Below, one piece after another: positions 54,501 to 63,859 of a stretch of 64,000 bases of DNA. The DNA is from Pseudomonas sivasensis. GTDB taxonomy: Bacteria > Pseudomonadota > Gammaproteobacteria > Pseudomonadales > Pseudomonadaceae. Every line of letters starts with the position of its first letter. Position 1 is the first letter of the stretch. Under the pieces are notes generated by a model that was not told the DNA's origin, did not search any database, and was given only the letters and a program-made list of their open reading frames with translations. Both the position numbers and the translations under genes were made by a program. Where the stretch lies: positions 248,001-312,000 of the forward strand of contig NZ_JAAOWU010000004.1 in NCBI RefSeq assembly GCF_013778505.1. The letters run 5' to 3'.

Positions 54501-55482
54501 GGATTTCCGTGTGCTTGAGCTGGGCCTTGCGCAGCATCTCGGCGGCGTCACGAATCTCGCGCTCGCCCGGCAAAAACACCAACACATCGCCGGGGCTGCG
54601 CCGTTCGCTGCGCTCGTAAGCGGCAATTTCATCGAGGGTGGCGAGAATCGCCTGGTCGACGGTCAAGTCATCCTCGACGCGGTTGCCCTCTTCGTCCTGC
54701 TCCAGGGTCAGCGGGCGGTACCACGTGTCCACCGGGAACGTGCGACCCGAGACCTCGACAATCGGTGCATCGTCGAAGTGCTTGGAAAAGCGCTCCAGGT
54801 CAATGGTGGCCGAGGTGATGATGACTTTGAGGTCCGGGCGACGCGGTAGCAGGGTTTTCAGGTAACCGAGCAGGAAGTCGATGTTCAGGCTGCGTTCGTG
54901 GGCTTCGTCGACGATGATCGTGTCGTAGCGTTCCAGGTAACGGTCGTTCTGGGTTTCCGCCAGCAGGATACCGTCAGTCATCAGCTTGATCAGGGTGTTG
55001 GAATCGCTCTGATCCTCGAACCGGACCTGATAGCCCACCAACGCGCCCAAAGGCGTGGCCAACTCTTCGGCAACCCGGCTGGCAACGCTGCGCGCGGCAA
55101 TCCGGCGTGGCTGGGTGTGACCGATCAAACCGTACTGGCCGCGACCGATTTCCAGGCAGATTTTCGGTAACTGGGTGGTTTTACCCGAACCGGTTTCGCC
55201 GGCAATGATCAGTACCTGATGTTTGTTCAGCGCGTCCTTGATCTCGTCGCGCTTGGCGGCAATCGGCAGGCTGTCGTCGTAGCGAATCACCGGCAGGCTG
55301 GAGCGCCGTGCCGTGACCTGGGCGCAGGACGCCTGCATGCGCGTGACCCACTGCGCCAGTTTTTCCTCGTCGGGCTTCTTGCGCAGCTCAAGCAACTGCC
55401 GCCGCAAGCGGTGGCGGTCGGCGAGCATGGCGTGATCGAGGTTTTTCAGCAGTTGGTCAATAGCGGGCGCTTGGTCAGTCAT
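51571..55482 (-). CDS. hrpA: ATP-dependent RNA helicase HrpA
   Basis: A 1303-residue DEAH-box helicase. Motif I GETGSGKT lies at 95-102, DEAH at 192-195, SAT soon after, and the C-terminal RecA motifs (QRKGRCGRVEPG) near 405; these are followed by the helicase-associated, OB and long DUF3418 regions that mark HrpA. In E. coli HrpA resolves stalled ribosomes. Full length and intact. No other gene follows it closely, and a REP pair lies beyond its stop. Confidence 0.96.
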   Translation of the reverse strand: MTDQAPAIDQLLKNLDHAMLADRHRLRRQLLELRKKPDEEKLAQWVTRMQASCAQVTARRSSLPVIRYDDSLPIAAKRDEIKDALNKHQVLIIAGETGSGKTTQLPKICLEIGRGQYGLIGHTQPRRIAARSVASRVAEELATPLGALVGYQVRFEDQSDSNTLIKLMTDGILLAETQNDRYLERYDTIIVDEAHERSLNIDFLLGYLKTLLPRRPDLKVIITSATIDLERFSKHFDDAPIVEVSGRTFPVDTWYRPLTLEQDEEGNRVEDDLTVDQAILATLDEIAAYERSERRSPGDVLVFLPGEREIRDAAEMLRKAQLKHTEILPLYARLSPAEQQRIFQSHPGRRVVLATNVAETSLTVPGIRYVIDSGTARISRYSYRAKVQRLPIEAISQASANQRKGRCGRVEPGICIRLFSEEDFIGRPEFTDPEILRTNLAAVILQMLHLRLGEITDFPFIEPPDGKAISDGFNLLQELSAVDRNSQLTPLGRQLARLPVDPRMGRMLLEAAKLGSLQEVLIVASAMSIQDPRERPPERQQAADQAHAQWKDPDSDFAGLVNLWRGFEEQRQELTASPLRNWCRKNFLNYLRLREWRDSHRQLSLICRDMQLTINKEPADFPKLHKAVLSGLLSQIGQKTEDGDYLGARQRRFWIHPSSGIGKKRPQWLMTAELVETTKLYARMVAKIDADWIEPLAGHLIKKNHFEPHWEKKRGQVVAFEQITLFGLIVVGRRPVHYGPIDPVVSRELFIREGLVRGEIQSRAKCLTANQQLLEQLDELEAKARRRDILADEETLYAFYDARLPAEIHQTATFDSWYKVNSQKDPQLLIMREEDVLAREASEVTAAHYPDTLHLGDLELALSYHFEPNHPRDGVTLRVPAPLLPALPPERLEWLVPGVIEAKCIALVRNLPKALRKNFVPVPDFVKAALQRIEFGQGSLPQALGRELLRMTGARVSDEAWAESAQQVESHLKMNLEVVDGQGKFLGEGRDLAELTARFAEASQAALAVPQTAKSQQPVEAKVFAAVAEKTQQKIAGLSMTVYPALVEENGTVKEGRFSTAAEAEFQHRRALQRLLMQQLAEPAKFLRGKLPGLTELGLMYRELGRIDALVEDILLASLDTCVLEGEASLPRDGAGLAALAERKRGSWTEHAERQARLTLEVLKLWHGLQKRFKGKIDLAQAVALNDIKQQLSHLVYPGFVRETPAQWFKELPRYLKAIELRLEKLPSQVQKDRVWSSELSGLWAQYQNRLNKHAQEGKRDPQLELYRWWLEEYRVSLFAQQLGTKVPISDKRLSKQWTLVEA

Positions 55483-55730
55483 CAGGGCGGCAAGGGTCTT
55501 TTGGGTGAGGCAGGTGAGGCCTGCGCAGCATCAGTCGATGGAATGGACGCGATTGTCGCAGATTTCGACAGGACGGGAGACGTTGCGTCATCGGGTAACG
55601 GCGCTGGCAACCCCATCACAAGGACGGTTCCTACAAAAATCCGACCACCGTTCCCACGCGTTAAAGCTGAAATCCGATGTATTGAGCGAGCGACGCGGGG
55701 TTCAAATCTGCCCCCCCAAGAGGATTTCGT

Positions 55731-56285
55731 ATGCCTATTGATCCCCATCGCTCTACCAGCGGCAGTTTCTCGCATTCACACGCCAACACACATCACGACG
55801 TCACGCCTTATAAAGGCTCGCCGTTACCCTGCTGCACTTCCGTTGGCTATGCGCTGCTGAACAATACAAAAGCGCGGGACCTGAATGCGGAGCTGCACCT
55901 GGCAGGCGCGGCGCTGAACCCCAAAAACCCCAGAGCTCAGTTGGTGAACGTCAATCAGCCAAAAGACCTGAAGATCCTGGATAAACCAACTTCGTTGAAT
56001 AAGTTTGTGCTTACCCAGGGCGGCCAATTGGTAGTCGGCAACATCGACAAAAACGTGCCACCCAAGTGGATGTCTCACACCGCCATTGCCGAAATCGGCG
56101 CTGGCCCCGGTCAGTCGCAGAAGATCGTCAGTGCCGGGTACATGAAAAAAAACCTGCTGGGGAAAGTCTGTCTATCCAATACGTCAGGCCATTACTTACC
56201 CAAGCAAAGTGACTTGAGGCCCCCGCTGCAACATTTAAGGAGCATGGGCGTGGAGGCAACCAAGGGCGTATGTGTCATCGTCTGA
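55731..56285 (+). CDS. Hypothetical protein with SGHY motif, possible effector-like
   Basis: A 184-residue protein with no signal peptide. The N-terminus is rich in His, Ser and Thr (STSGSFSHSHANTHH) and looks disordered. The C-terminal half has MSHTAIAE, IVSAGYMKK and SNTSGHYLP followed by LQHLRSMGV. I recall similar SGHY-P blocks in some toxin or effector domains, but I cannot name the family. Two adjacent Cys lie at 34-35 (LPCCTS). AGAGGA precedes the ATG. It is isolated between hrpA and aceK, and no secretion apparatus or immunity gene is visible nearby. Confidence 0.6.
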   Translation: MPIDPHRSTSGSFSHSHANTHHDVTPYKGSPLPCCTSVGYALLNNTKARDLNAELHLAGAALNPKNPRAQLVNVNQPKDLKILDKPTSLNKFVLTQGGQLVVGNIDKNVPPKWMSHTAIAEIGAGPGQSQKIVSAGYMKKNLLGKVCLSNTSGHYLPKQSDLRPPLQHLRSMGVEATKGVCVIV

Positions 56286-56327
56286 CGCCGGCCGACTCAG
56301 GGCGGGGGTTCCAGCACACCTCGCCCT

Positions 56328-58049
56328 TCAGGAGTAACCGCGCTCCTTGCGTCGGTACGGAAACACATCAATCACCTTCCCCGCGCGAATCGCTTCTTGC
56401 AGTCCCTTCCAGTAGTCGGCGTTGTACAACTCGCCATGCAATTCATCAAATAGCTTGCGCTGCCCGGCGTCGGCGAACAGGAACGGCGGGAATTCTTCTG
56501 GGAACACGTCCAGCGGACCGATGGAGTACCAGGGTTCCGACGCCATTTCATCCTCGGGCGTGCGTGGCTCGGGGATGTGGCGGAAATTGGCTTCGGTGAG
56601 AAAGCAGATTTCGTCGTAGTCATAAAACACCACGCGGCCGTGGCGGGTGACGCCGAAGTTCTTCAGCAGCATGTCGCCGGGGAAGATATTCGCCGCCGCC
56701 AGTTGCTTGATGGCCAAGCCGTAGTCCTCCAGGGCTTCGCGCACCTGGGCGGGGTTGGCGTTTTCGAGGTACAGGTTGAGCGGGGTCATGCGCCGCTCGG
56801 TCCAGCAGTGACGAATGAGCACGGTGTCGCCCTCTACTTCGACGGTGCCGGCGGCGACTTCCAGCAACTCGGCCAGGCACTCGGGCTCGAACTTGCTCAA
56901 GGGGAAACGGAAGTCGGCAAACTCCTGGGTATCGGCCATGCGCCCCACACGGTCGACGCTTTTGACCAGCCGGTACTTCTCGATGACCGTGGCGCGGTTG
57001 ACGTTTTTCGACGGTGAAAAGCGGTCCTTGATGATCTTGAACACGGTGTTGAAACCCGGCAGCGTGAACACGCTCATGACCATGCCCCGCACGCCCGGCG
57101 CCATGATGAATTGGTCGTCGGTGGTGGCCAGGTGATTGATCAGCGCGCGATAGAACTCCGACTTGCCATGCTTATAGAAGCCGATGGAGGTGTACAGCTC
57201 GGCGATGTGCTTGCCCGGCAGGATGCGCTTGAGGAAACCGATGAACTCCGCGGGCACCGGTACGTCGACCATGAAGTAGGAGCGCGTAAACGAAAAGATG
57301 ATCGACACATCGGCTTCGTCGGTGATCAACGCATCGATCTGGATGCCCTGCCCTTCGCGGTGCAACAACGGAATCACCAGGGGCCATTGTTCCTCTCGGG
57401 TGTAGAGGCGACCTACAAGATAGGCGCCTTTGTTGCGGTAGAGCACCGAAGAAAACAACTCGACCTTGAGGTCCGGGTCCTTGCACACCCAATCGGGCAA
57501 GTTTTCCCGTAATTGCGCTTCGAGGCGCTGCAGGTCTGCGTTCAGATCGGCGTAGGGCTCGCTGAAACGGTAGTCCGCAAAGATCTGCGCAAGCATCTCG
57601 CCGATTTTACCGGCGGGCGTATAGGTGCGGGTCTGCGCTGCCCGCGCCCGACGCAGGCTGGGCCGAGTGGTGTGGATAAACATGCAGCCGTCGCTGATCA
57701 GGTCGTGGCTGAACAGGCCGCAGAAGATCGAGTTGTACCAAGTCTCGGACAGCTCATCGTCGAAACGCAGGTCGATCAAGTCGATATAGGCGCTTTTGAC
57801 CAAGGGCCACAGGTCGACATCCAGTAAGTCCGCGTCTTCGAAACGGGCGCGCAGGCCAGCGATCACCTCAGAGACCTTCTCTTCATACAGGTTGATCCGC
57901 GCCGCCGACGCCGCCTGGCCCTGCTGCCACTGGGCCTTTTCGAAACGCTCGCGGGCGCCATCGGTGATCTGTCGAAAGTGCTCACGGTAATCGTCGAAGC
58001 CGTCGAGGATCGTGCGGGCGATAGCGAGGGCGGGCGTGGGTTGCGACAT
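56328..58049 (-). CDS. aceK: Isocitrate dehydrogenase kinase/phosphatase AceK
   Basis: AceK phosphorylates and dephosphorylates isocitrate dehydrogenase, controlling flow between the TCA cycle and the glyoxylate shunt. The 573-residue protein has the regulatory N-terminal domain and the kinase-like domain with [21 protein letters not shown] carrying the catalytic Asp region near 460-475. The start at MSQPTPALA (58049) fits the family; the upstream in-frame stretch to 58187 crosses the promoter. Confidence 0.94.
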   Translation of the reverse strand: MSQPTPALAIARTILDGFDDYREHFRQITDGARERFEKAQWQQGQAASAARINLYEEKVSEVIAGLRARFEDADLLDVDLWPLVKSAYIDLIDLRFDDELSETWYNSIFCGLFSHDLISDGCMFIHTTRPSLRRARAAQTRTYTPAGKIGEMLAQIFADYRFSEPYADLNADLQRLEAQLRENLPDWVCKDPDLKVELFSSVLYRNKGAYLVGRLYTREEQWPLVIPLLHREGQGIQIDALITDEADVSIIFSFTRSYFMVDVPVPAEFIGFLKRILPGKHIAELYTSIGFYKHGKSEFYRALINHLATTDDQFIMAPGVRGMVMSVFTLPGFNTVFKIIKDRFSPSKNVNRATVIEKYRLVKSVDRVGRMADTQEFADFRFPLSKFEPECLAELLEVAAGTVEVEGDTVLIRHCWTERRMTPLNLYLENANPAQVREALEDYGLAIKQLAAANIFPGDMLLKNFGVTRHGRVVFYDYDEICFLTEANFRHIPEPRTPEDEMASEPWYSIGPLDVFPEEFPPFLFADAGQRKLFDELHGELYNADYWKGLQEAIRAGKVIDVFPYRRKERGYS

Positions 58050-58437
58050 GCGGAAAACCTCGAACGAGCATCGGGAAGCCCTGAGCTTAGCCAGTGTATG
58101 TAAGCAGGAGAAGGCTGATTTTTTGCGCTGCGTTGTACAACTTCGTTCACATCGTACATTTGTTTTCAATTTTTTTAATTCGACCATACGGTCAATAAAA
58201 ACACCTATTAGTCGTCCTCCGTTTGGCCAATAGGCTCTAACGGCGGGGCTTGGCAGCTCGTGCCAGAAATTGCGGGGTCGATTCCAATTTTGATCCCGCC
58301 TCTAGCGTTGGATCCAACTAAGGGAAACCCCGATTACCACCTTGATGGCACTTTGATATACAGCGCGCCCTCTCCCACCCTAACAAGGTCAAAAGACCGA
58401 TCCGGGAGCAGGTTCTAATTGCCCAAGGAGCATTGAG
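58050..58437. promoter_or_regulatory. aceK / chemoreceptor divergent region
   Basis: About 390 bases between divergent genes, AT-rich on the left (58140-58210). It contains the palindrome GACCATACGGTC at 58182-58193, which resembles TetR-family operators. The right part should contain the chemoreceptor promoter; AAGGAGCATTGAG before 58438 is its ribosome-binding site. No gene seen. Confidence 0.5.
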
Positions 58438-60063
58438 ATGTCATTGAGGAACATGAGGATCGGTCTGCGTGCCAGTCTGAGTTTTGGGGTGTTGACCAGC
58501 TTGCTGGTGATTGTTGGCCTGTTCGGCCTGGGGCAGATGGCCAAGCTGCGCGAAAGCGCGCTGGTCATCGAGCAGTCGTGGATGCCGAGCATCGAGAATA
58601 TCCACGACAGCGCGACCTTCGCGGCCAGTATCCGCCTGGAGGCTTTGCGCCTGGTGACCACCGATGAGTCCCGGGTGCGTGACAACAGCAGAAACCTGAT
58701 CACCCTGCAGCGCAACGAACTGCAAACCCTGCTGGCCCGCCATGAAACCCTGCTGACCAATGACGAAGAGCGCGAGATGCTCAAGCAGGTCAAAACCGAC
58801 GTGGCCGGCTACCTGGCGATCGTCGGCCAAATGGTTGATTTGATCGATAAGGATCAGCAACAAGACGCTATTGACCTGCTCAACAACCGTCTTGCGCCTC
58901 AAGGCACCCTCCTCACCCAGAGTTTGGAAAAGCTGATCGTCTTCAATCAGAACGGTGTCGAAGCCGCCGCGGACTCCGCTGCACAGATGTATTCGAGCGC
59001 GCAATGGGTGGTCGGCCTGATCATCGTGATTGCACTGATCGCCACTTTGCTGCTGGCGTGGCTGCTGACCCGCAGCATCACCGCGCCGCTCAGCCAAGCG
59101 CTGTCCGTGGCGCGCACCATCGCCGCCGGCGACTTGAGCCAACCGATCAACGTCAGCGGCAATGATGAGCCGGCCCAACTGCTTGGCACCCTGGTCACCA
59201 TGCAGACGCAGTTGCAGACCACCATCCGTGGGATCAGCGAATCGGCGCAACAACTGGCCTCGGCCGCCGAAGAAATGAGCTCGGTGATGGAACAGAGCAC
59301 GCGCGGCCTGCAAGCGCAAAACGATGAAATCGAACAAGCCGCCACCGCCGTTACCCAGATGAGCGCGGCCGTGGACGAAGTGGCGGGCAATGCGGTGTCC
59401 AGCGCCGAAGCGTCCCAGGCCTCGGATGAAGACAGCAAGCACGGCCACTACCAGATCAGCGAAACCATCAGCTCGATCCAGAACCTGGTGGATGAAGTAC
59501 TCGGCGCCTCGAACAAAGCCGAAGGCCTGGCGGTACAGGCCCAGGACATCAGCAAGGTGCTGGAAGTCATCCGTGGGATTGCCGGGCAAACCAACCTGCT
59601 GGCCCTCAACGCTGCGATTGAAGCGGCGCGCGCAGGTGAAGCCGGGCGCGGTTTTGCGGTGGTTGCCGACGAGGTGCGTTCCCTCGCGCAGCGCACACAG
59701 GATTCCACCGAAGAAATCGAGCAGATGATCAGCGGTATCCAGCAAGGCACGCAGGACACCGTCGAAGCGTTGAACAGCAGCGCAGAGCACGCTGGCCAGA
59801 CCCTGCAACGGGCCAACAGCGCCGGCAGCGCCCTTGAGAAAATCACCGCCGCCATCTCGCAGATCAGCCAGCGCAACCTGGTGATCGCCAGCGCCGCCGA
59901 GCAACAGGCGCTGGTGGCCCGCGAAGTGGACCGCAGCCTGGTGAATATCCGCGACCTGTCCACCCAGACCGCCGCCGGCGCTACCCAGACCTCGGCCGCC
60001 AGCCAGGAATTATCGCGCCTGGCAGTGGACCTCAACGGTTTGGTGACGCGATTTGTCGTGTAA
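58438..60063 (+). CDS. Methyl-accepting chemotaxis protein
   Basis: A 541-residue chemoreceptor: first membrane helix at about 11-31, a periplasmic four-helix-bundle sensor of about 155 residues, second membrane helix about 188-209, HAMP domain, and the cytoplasmic signalling hairpin with [21 protein letters not shown] near residue 385-405. The sensor is of the 4HB type, which binds small ligands such as amino acids or organic acids; the ligand is unknown. It lacks a C-terminal CheR-binding pentapeptide. Confidence 0.9.
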   Translation: MSLRNMRIGLRASLSFGVLTSLLVIVGLFGLGQMAKLRESALVIEQSWMPSIENIHDSATFAASIRLEALRLVTTDESRVRDNSRNLITLQRNELQTLLARHETLLTNDEEREMLKQVKTDVAGYLAIVGQMVDLIDKDQQQDAIDLLNNRLAPQGTLLTQSLEKLIVFNQNGVEAAADSAAQMYSSAQWVVGLIIVIALIATLLLAWLLTRSITAPLSQALSVARTIAAGDLSQPINVSGNDEPAQLLGTLVTMQTQLQTTIRGISESAQQLASAAEEMSSVMEQSTRGLQAQNDEIEQAATAVTQMSAAVDEVAGNAVSSAEASQASDEDSKHGHYQISETISSIQNLVDEVLGASNKAEGLAVQAQDISKVLEVIRGIAGQTNLLALNAAIEAARAGEAGRGFAVVADEVRSLAQRTQDSTEEIEQMISGIQQGTQDTVEALNSSAEHAGQTLQRANSAGSALEKITAAISQISQRNLVIASAAEQQALVAREVDRSLVNIRDLSTQTAAGATQTSAASQELSRLAVDLNGLVTRFVV

Positions 60064-60127
60064 ACAGTGATTGTGTCGGACAGGTGACTGGGCAAGACTC
60101 GCGGCCTTATTGATGTAGGAATATTCC

Positions 60128-60994
60128 GTGAGACCTGTCGACACCCTGTACCTGTTGGGGCTGGCTGCCATTTGGGGCGCGAGCTTTTTGTTCATGCGCA
60201 TCATCGCCCCGGAAATCGGCCCCGTGCCGACCGCGTTTTTCCGCGTATCGATTGCCGCTGCCGGCCTGCTGGTGATGCTGGCAGTAATGCGAGTGCGATG
60301 GGATTTCCAGGGCAAGTTCAAGACAGTCCTGTTGCTCGGCGTGATCAACTCCGGGATCCCGGCGACCATGTACTCCGTGGCCGCCCAAGTGCTGCCGGCC
60401 GGTTACTCGGCGATCTTCAATGCCACCACGCCGCTGATGGGCGTATTGATCGGCGGGCTGTTCTTCAGCGAACGGCTCACCGCTTCAAAAATCGCCGGGG
60501 TGAGCCTTGGCCTGCTTGGTGTAGGCGTACTCACGCGCGCCGGGCCGGTGGCCTTTGACTTTGAGCTGTTGATGGGCGCAGTGGCCTGCCTGGTGGCGAC
60601 CACCTGTTACGGCTTCGCCGGCTTCCTCGCGCGGCGTTGGCTGGACCAGCGTGGCGGGTTGGACAGTCGCCTGTCCGCCTTGGGCAGCATGCTCGGCGCG
60701 ACGTTGTTTCTGTTGCCGCTCTTCGCCTACAGCGCCGCCCTGCATCCGCCCGCGAGCTGGGGTGGCTGGGAGGTGTGGGCATCGTTGCTCGGGTTGGGGT
60801 TGGGGTGTACGGCGTTTGCGTATGTTTCGTACTTTCGGTTGATGACGGCTATAGGGCCGGTGCGGTCGATGACGACAACGTTTTTGATCCCGCCGTTTGG
60901 GGTGTTGTGGAGGGCGCTGTTGTTGGGGGAGCCGTTGTCGATGGCGCATGTTTGGGGGGGCGTTGGGGTTGGTGTTGGGGCCACACGCCACTAA
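60128..60994 (+). CDS. EamA/DMT transporter, C-terminus probably frameshifted
   Basis: A 288-residue transporter with two EamA repeats and about ten helices. The end reads HVWGGVGVGVGATRH, whereas family members continue for about ten more residues as a final hydrophobic helix ending near LVLRP. A run of seven G at 60954-60960 lies exactly where the reading departs; the alternative frame after it gives ALGLVLGPHATK, which looks like the expected end. Either a sequencing or slippage event, or a true truncation, is likely. It is the last gene before the AT-rich region. Confidence 0.75.
   Translation: MRPVDTLYLLGLAAIWGASFLFMRIIAPEIGPVPTAFFRVSIAAAGLLVMLAVMRVRWDFQGKFKTVLLLGVINSGIPATMYSVAAQVLPAGYSAIFNATTPLMGVLIGGLFFSERLTASKIAGVSLGLLGVGVLTRAGPVAFDFELLMGAVACLVATTCYGFAGFLARRWLDQRGGLDSRLSALGSMLGATLFLLPLFAYSAALHPPASWGGWEVWASLLGLGLGCTAFAYVSYFRLMTAIGPVRSMTTTFLIPPFGVLWRALLLGEPLSMAHVWGGVGVGVGATRH
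60954..60960. repeat. G7 tract in the end of the DMT transporter gene
   Basis: Seven consecutive G in the last codons of the transporter gene, at the point where the protein end stops resembling its family. Slippage here would restore the expected tail. Confidence 0.6.
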
Positions 60995-61303
60995 AGGCCA
61001 TGGAAATGCCTGACATCAATTACAAATTGGTTGAGGCGACCCAATTAGTCGATCCGAAGAGAAGAGAGCACAGAATGGATCCAATACAGTGTCGAGCCGA
61101 TATTCTCAAATAATGCTCTATGACCGTCAGCGTTTCCAAAGCATTCCCGGTGATTGAACTAGAAATAGAATTGAGCGTCAAACTAGCATCAGCTACACTT
61201 GGTCAGAGCTAAGATGCATAATGAATACTTTAAATGCAATGATCCATGACAGCTGAGTAACAAAGAGAACAGATCCCCCACACATTGCTACACAAGAGTT
61301 CAG
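60995..61303. other. Intergenic region at the start of the AT-rich zone
   Basis: The composition drops from GC-rich to AT-rich here. A 37-codon open frame at 61000-61113 (beginning MEMPDINYKLVEATQ) has AAAGG before it but no known relatives. The right part presumably has the cysC promoter. No repeat or integrase site was identified. Confidence 0.4.
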
Positions 61304-61891
61304 ATGAATAAGAATATAACTTCTCAGCTTCAAATCGTTACGGCTGAACATAGAGCCAAAATCAAGGGTCAACAACCGAAAGTTATATGGCTTACCGGTT
61401 TAAGTGGAGCGGGAAAATCGACTATCGCAAATGCATTGGAATTGGAGCTAGCGAACGCGGGACGTCACACCTATCTTCTCGATGGAGATAACGTCAGACT
61501 CGGACTTTGCCAAGACCTAGGTTTTAACAATTCCGATCGCGAAGAGAACATCCGAAGAGTTTCAGAAGTAGCAAAGTTATTCTTAGATGCAGGCCTGATA
61601 GTTATCACGGCCTTTATATCACCCTTTTTACGCGACAGGGCACTGGCAAGAAGCGTTATTGGCGACGCGAACTTTGTAGAAGTTTTTATTGACACACCAC
61701 TTACAGAATGTGAGCGGCGCGACCCAAAAGGGCTCTATAAAAAAGCAAGAGAGGGCCTGATAAAAAACTTTACAGGCATTGACTCCGCGTATGAACACCC
61801 TTCCGCACCGCAAATAAGGGTGAATACGCTTGAGGAGGACCTGAGTACTACTGTCGCCCGAATTATCAAGAAGCTGGAAGAAAAATCATAA
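61304..61891 (+). CDS. cysC: Adenylyl-sulfate (APS) kinase CysC
   Basis: CysC phosphorylates adenylyl sulfate to PAPS, the sulfate donor for reduction or sulfation. The 195 residues show Walker [10 protein letters not shown] (about 29-37), [25 protein letters not shown] and [10 protein letters not shown], all typical. It is free-standing: not fused to CysN and without cysD nearby. The gene is much richer in AT than the core genes to its left, which suggests horizontal gain. Next to a broken O-acyltransferase it may have served sulfation of a surface polysaccharide. Confidence 0.9.
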   Translation: MNKNITSQLQIVTAEHRAKIKGQQPKVIWLTGLSGAGKSTIANALELELANAGRHTYLLDGDNVRLGLCQDLGFNNSDREENIRRVSEVAKLFLDAGLIVITAFISPFLRDRALARSVIGDANFVEVFIDTPLTECERRDPKGLYKKAREGLIKNFTGIDSAYEHPSAPQIRVNTLEEDLSTTVARIIKKLEEKS

Positions 61892-62494
61892 GCTGAAGAC
61901 AGTTGTGATTAGCGGCGCTAGTATTCACAGTTTTGCTGCGGCGATCAAATTTTTAATCGAACGTAAGCGACGCGAGGTGGTTATCATCAATCGGTCTATT
62001 GCCATGGGGCCGCAATGCATTGGGCGCGTAGTACGGCCATTGATAGCGACTAATGGTAGTCACGTCCCCAAATGTATCCCTACTTGCAGATTGCACAATG
62101 ATCGCATACAGCTTCCGCCTAGGATTTTAGCGGATCAAGTTGCCGCCTGATTAGGTATAATTGGGGCATGATTGTCATGCCAAAAGAACTTCCTGAGGAC
62201 CATTTTTTGCTAAAAATGCCGAATGAGCGAGAGCCGAATAACGGAAAGATCCAAGCTAAAAGCGCTGTCAAGCGTAATGATAAAACAAATGCAGACAATT
62301 GGTCTCCTAGACCACGCGACGTAACAAACGCGAGCCTCTGCCGGTTGCGATGTATAGAAGTCCTGCACAAGCCATAAGCGGCCCTACGCATGCGGAGGTT
62401 CATAGGGCGGATACGAACTACTCTACCAAAACACGCCCAGTCGGGTTATGGAACGCTTACTCATTAATGACCCGCTTACGAAGCCGGTAACCTC
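61892..62494. other. Gene-poor AT-rich stretch
   Basis: About 600 bases without a convincing gene. Short open frames at 61905-62150 and 62168-62377 lack recognised similarity; they could be remnants of decayed genes. ATTGGGGCATGATTGTCATGCC near 62159 has a short inverted repeat. No transposase could be identified. Confidence 0.4.
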
Positions 62495-63558
62495 TTAAAG
62501 CCGGGAGCCTAAGAGAATGCCCGGACTTTCTACTAGCCTATATGTCACGTAAGAAATAGCGAGCACAGCAATCATTCCAGCCACAAAGGATCCAAAATAA
62601 AATAAAAATCCAGCCCCCCGGTCAGAGATGCTATCCAGGAAAAGAGCCCCATCATGGAAAGAAGATGAAGTACCGTGGCGTGGGACAAATAGACCTAATA
62701 ACTCACATCACCAACAAACACTAATGGTTTAAGATTTAAAAGCCCGCGCGGGCTGATTAGAAGTCCATACATCACTGCTGCCCATGCCAAGGATTGTGTG
62801 TAATCAACCGGTAATCCCGCCAAGCCAATCTTTTGTTCTGATGTATAAATCATCAGCACCAAACCAGCCATAATTGCCATTACAGAGAAATATCTGCGGC
62901 TTTCCTTACTGATAACATCAGAAAACAAATAAAGTCGATACAAGACAATGCCCAAAATAAATATCGGAAACCTGGAAGCAAAGCCGAGTGCTGCATACTT
63001 CACATCGTTATGTTCGATTAAAAAATGGGACGACCATTGCAAACCTGTCGCTGTAACAACAGCTAAAAACAAGGCTGAATCCCGAACACTTTTCGTAAAT
63101 TTAAATACAAACGGAAAGCACGCATAAAATATCATCTCCACTCCAATGGTCCAACCAGCCCAAAGAATAGCCTCAATATAATACCTCTTGAAATTAATCA
63201 AGAAAATTGAATTCCAAAAAATCTCCGCTCCGGTATGAAGCTTATCAAAAAGCAGATAATCCCGTGCGCACGCCAACACTATCCAGAGATAAAACAATGG
63301 CGCTATTCTGAAAAACCGACGTATGAAAAATGGAATAAATCCATTTTCACTCCGCCCCTCTGTTGAGAGGCACATAGTGAACGCACTTATAATAAAAAAC
63401 AAACTAAATCCAGATTAGCCCGCCTCAACTAACCATGCAATTGAACCAGGAGGACTCACTGTCGGAAAAAAAGTAATACTTGAAAGATGGAATAAAGCAA
63501 CACAGGATGCAGCTATACCCCGCATTGACTGTATAGATGTTATCTTATTATCATTCAC
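62495..63558 (-). pseudogene. Broken sugar O-acyltransferase (acyltransferase 3 family)
   Basis: Reading from a GTG at 63558, which follows an ideal GGAGG site, the frame gives QSMRGIAASCVALFHLSS, then a TAA at 63415-63417 interrupts EAG*SGFSLFFIISAF. It resumes through FIRRFFRIAPLFYLW, but a TAG at 62695-62697 interrupts GDVSY*VYLSHATVLHL. After a frameshift between about 62600 and 62670 the expected end SYVTYRLVESPGILL is found in another frame, stopping at 62495. Intact members have about 350 residues and ten membrane helices and acylate O-antigen or other surface sugars. At least three lesions mean that it is inactive here. Confidence 0.85.
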
Positions 63559-63585
63559 AACATTCCCTCCTGTACCGCGCCAATC

Positions 63586-63601
63586 AAAAAAAAAAAAAAA
63601 A
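63586..63601. repeat. Run of sixteen A
   Basis: A homopolymer of 16 A upstream of the broken acyltransferase gene, next to the heptamer tandem repeat. It is likely to vary in length. Confidence 0.85.
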
Positions 63602-63607
63602 CACAGA

Positions 63608-63642
63608 AATAATTAATAATTAATAATTAATAATTAATAATT
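63608..63642. repeat. Five tandem copies of AATAATT
   Basis: Five perfect head-to-tail copies of a seven-base unit composed only of A and T. With the A16 run it sits upstream of the acyltransferase pseudogene, where copy number could once have altered promoter spacing. It is too short and simple for a CRISPR array. Confidence 0.9.
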
Positions 63643-63859
63643 ATTTTATAGCTCACACAACAACTAAAAAACACCTCCGTTCGGAGTAAAAAACTAAGCG
63701 CCTCACGCAAATATTCTAGACACGGAAAAACTCAAAAAAACGCACTAACCGGGGCCGCCGTACGCCCGATTAGTGCTCATATCGACCAAAGAAACATCCT
63801 AGCTGCCAATGAGCACAGCATCATTAGTGCTTGGTATTTAAATCTATGCAAACCAATAA
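63643..63859. other. AT-rich non-coding region
   Basis: No gene recognised. The region 63744-63776 begins CACTAACC and ends ATTAGTG around a GC-rich middle and may form a weak hairpin on the transcript of the gene to its right. Confidence 0.35.

Noticed and set aside
61892..62494. Remnant of an insertion sequence between cysC and the acyltransferase
   Set aside because: Short frames and small inverted repeats are present, but no transposase motif or paired ends could be shown.
63608..63642. Tandem AATAATT repeats considered as a CRISPR array or iteron origin
   Set aside because: The unit is seven bases with no spacers, and there is no cas or replication gene nearby.
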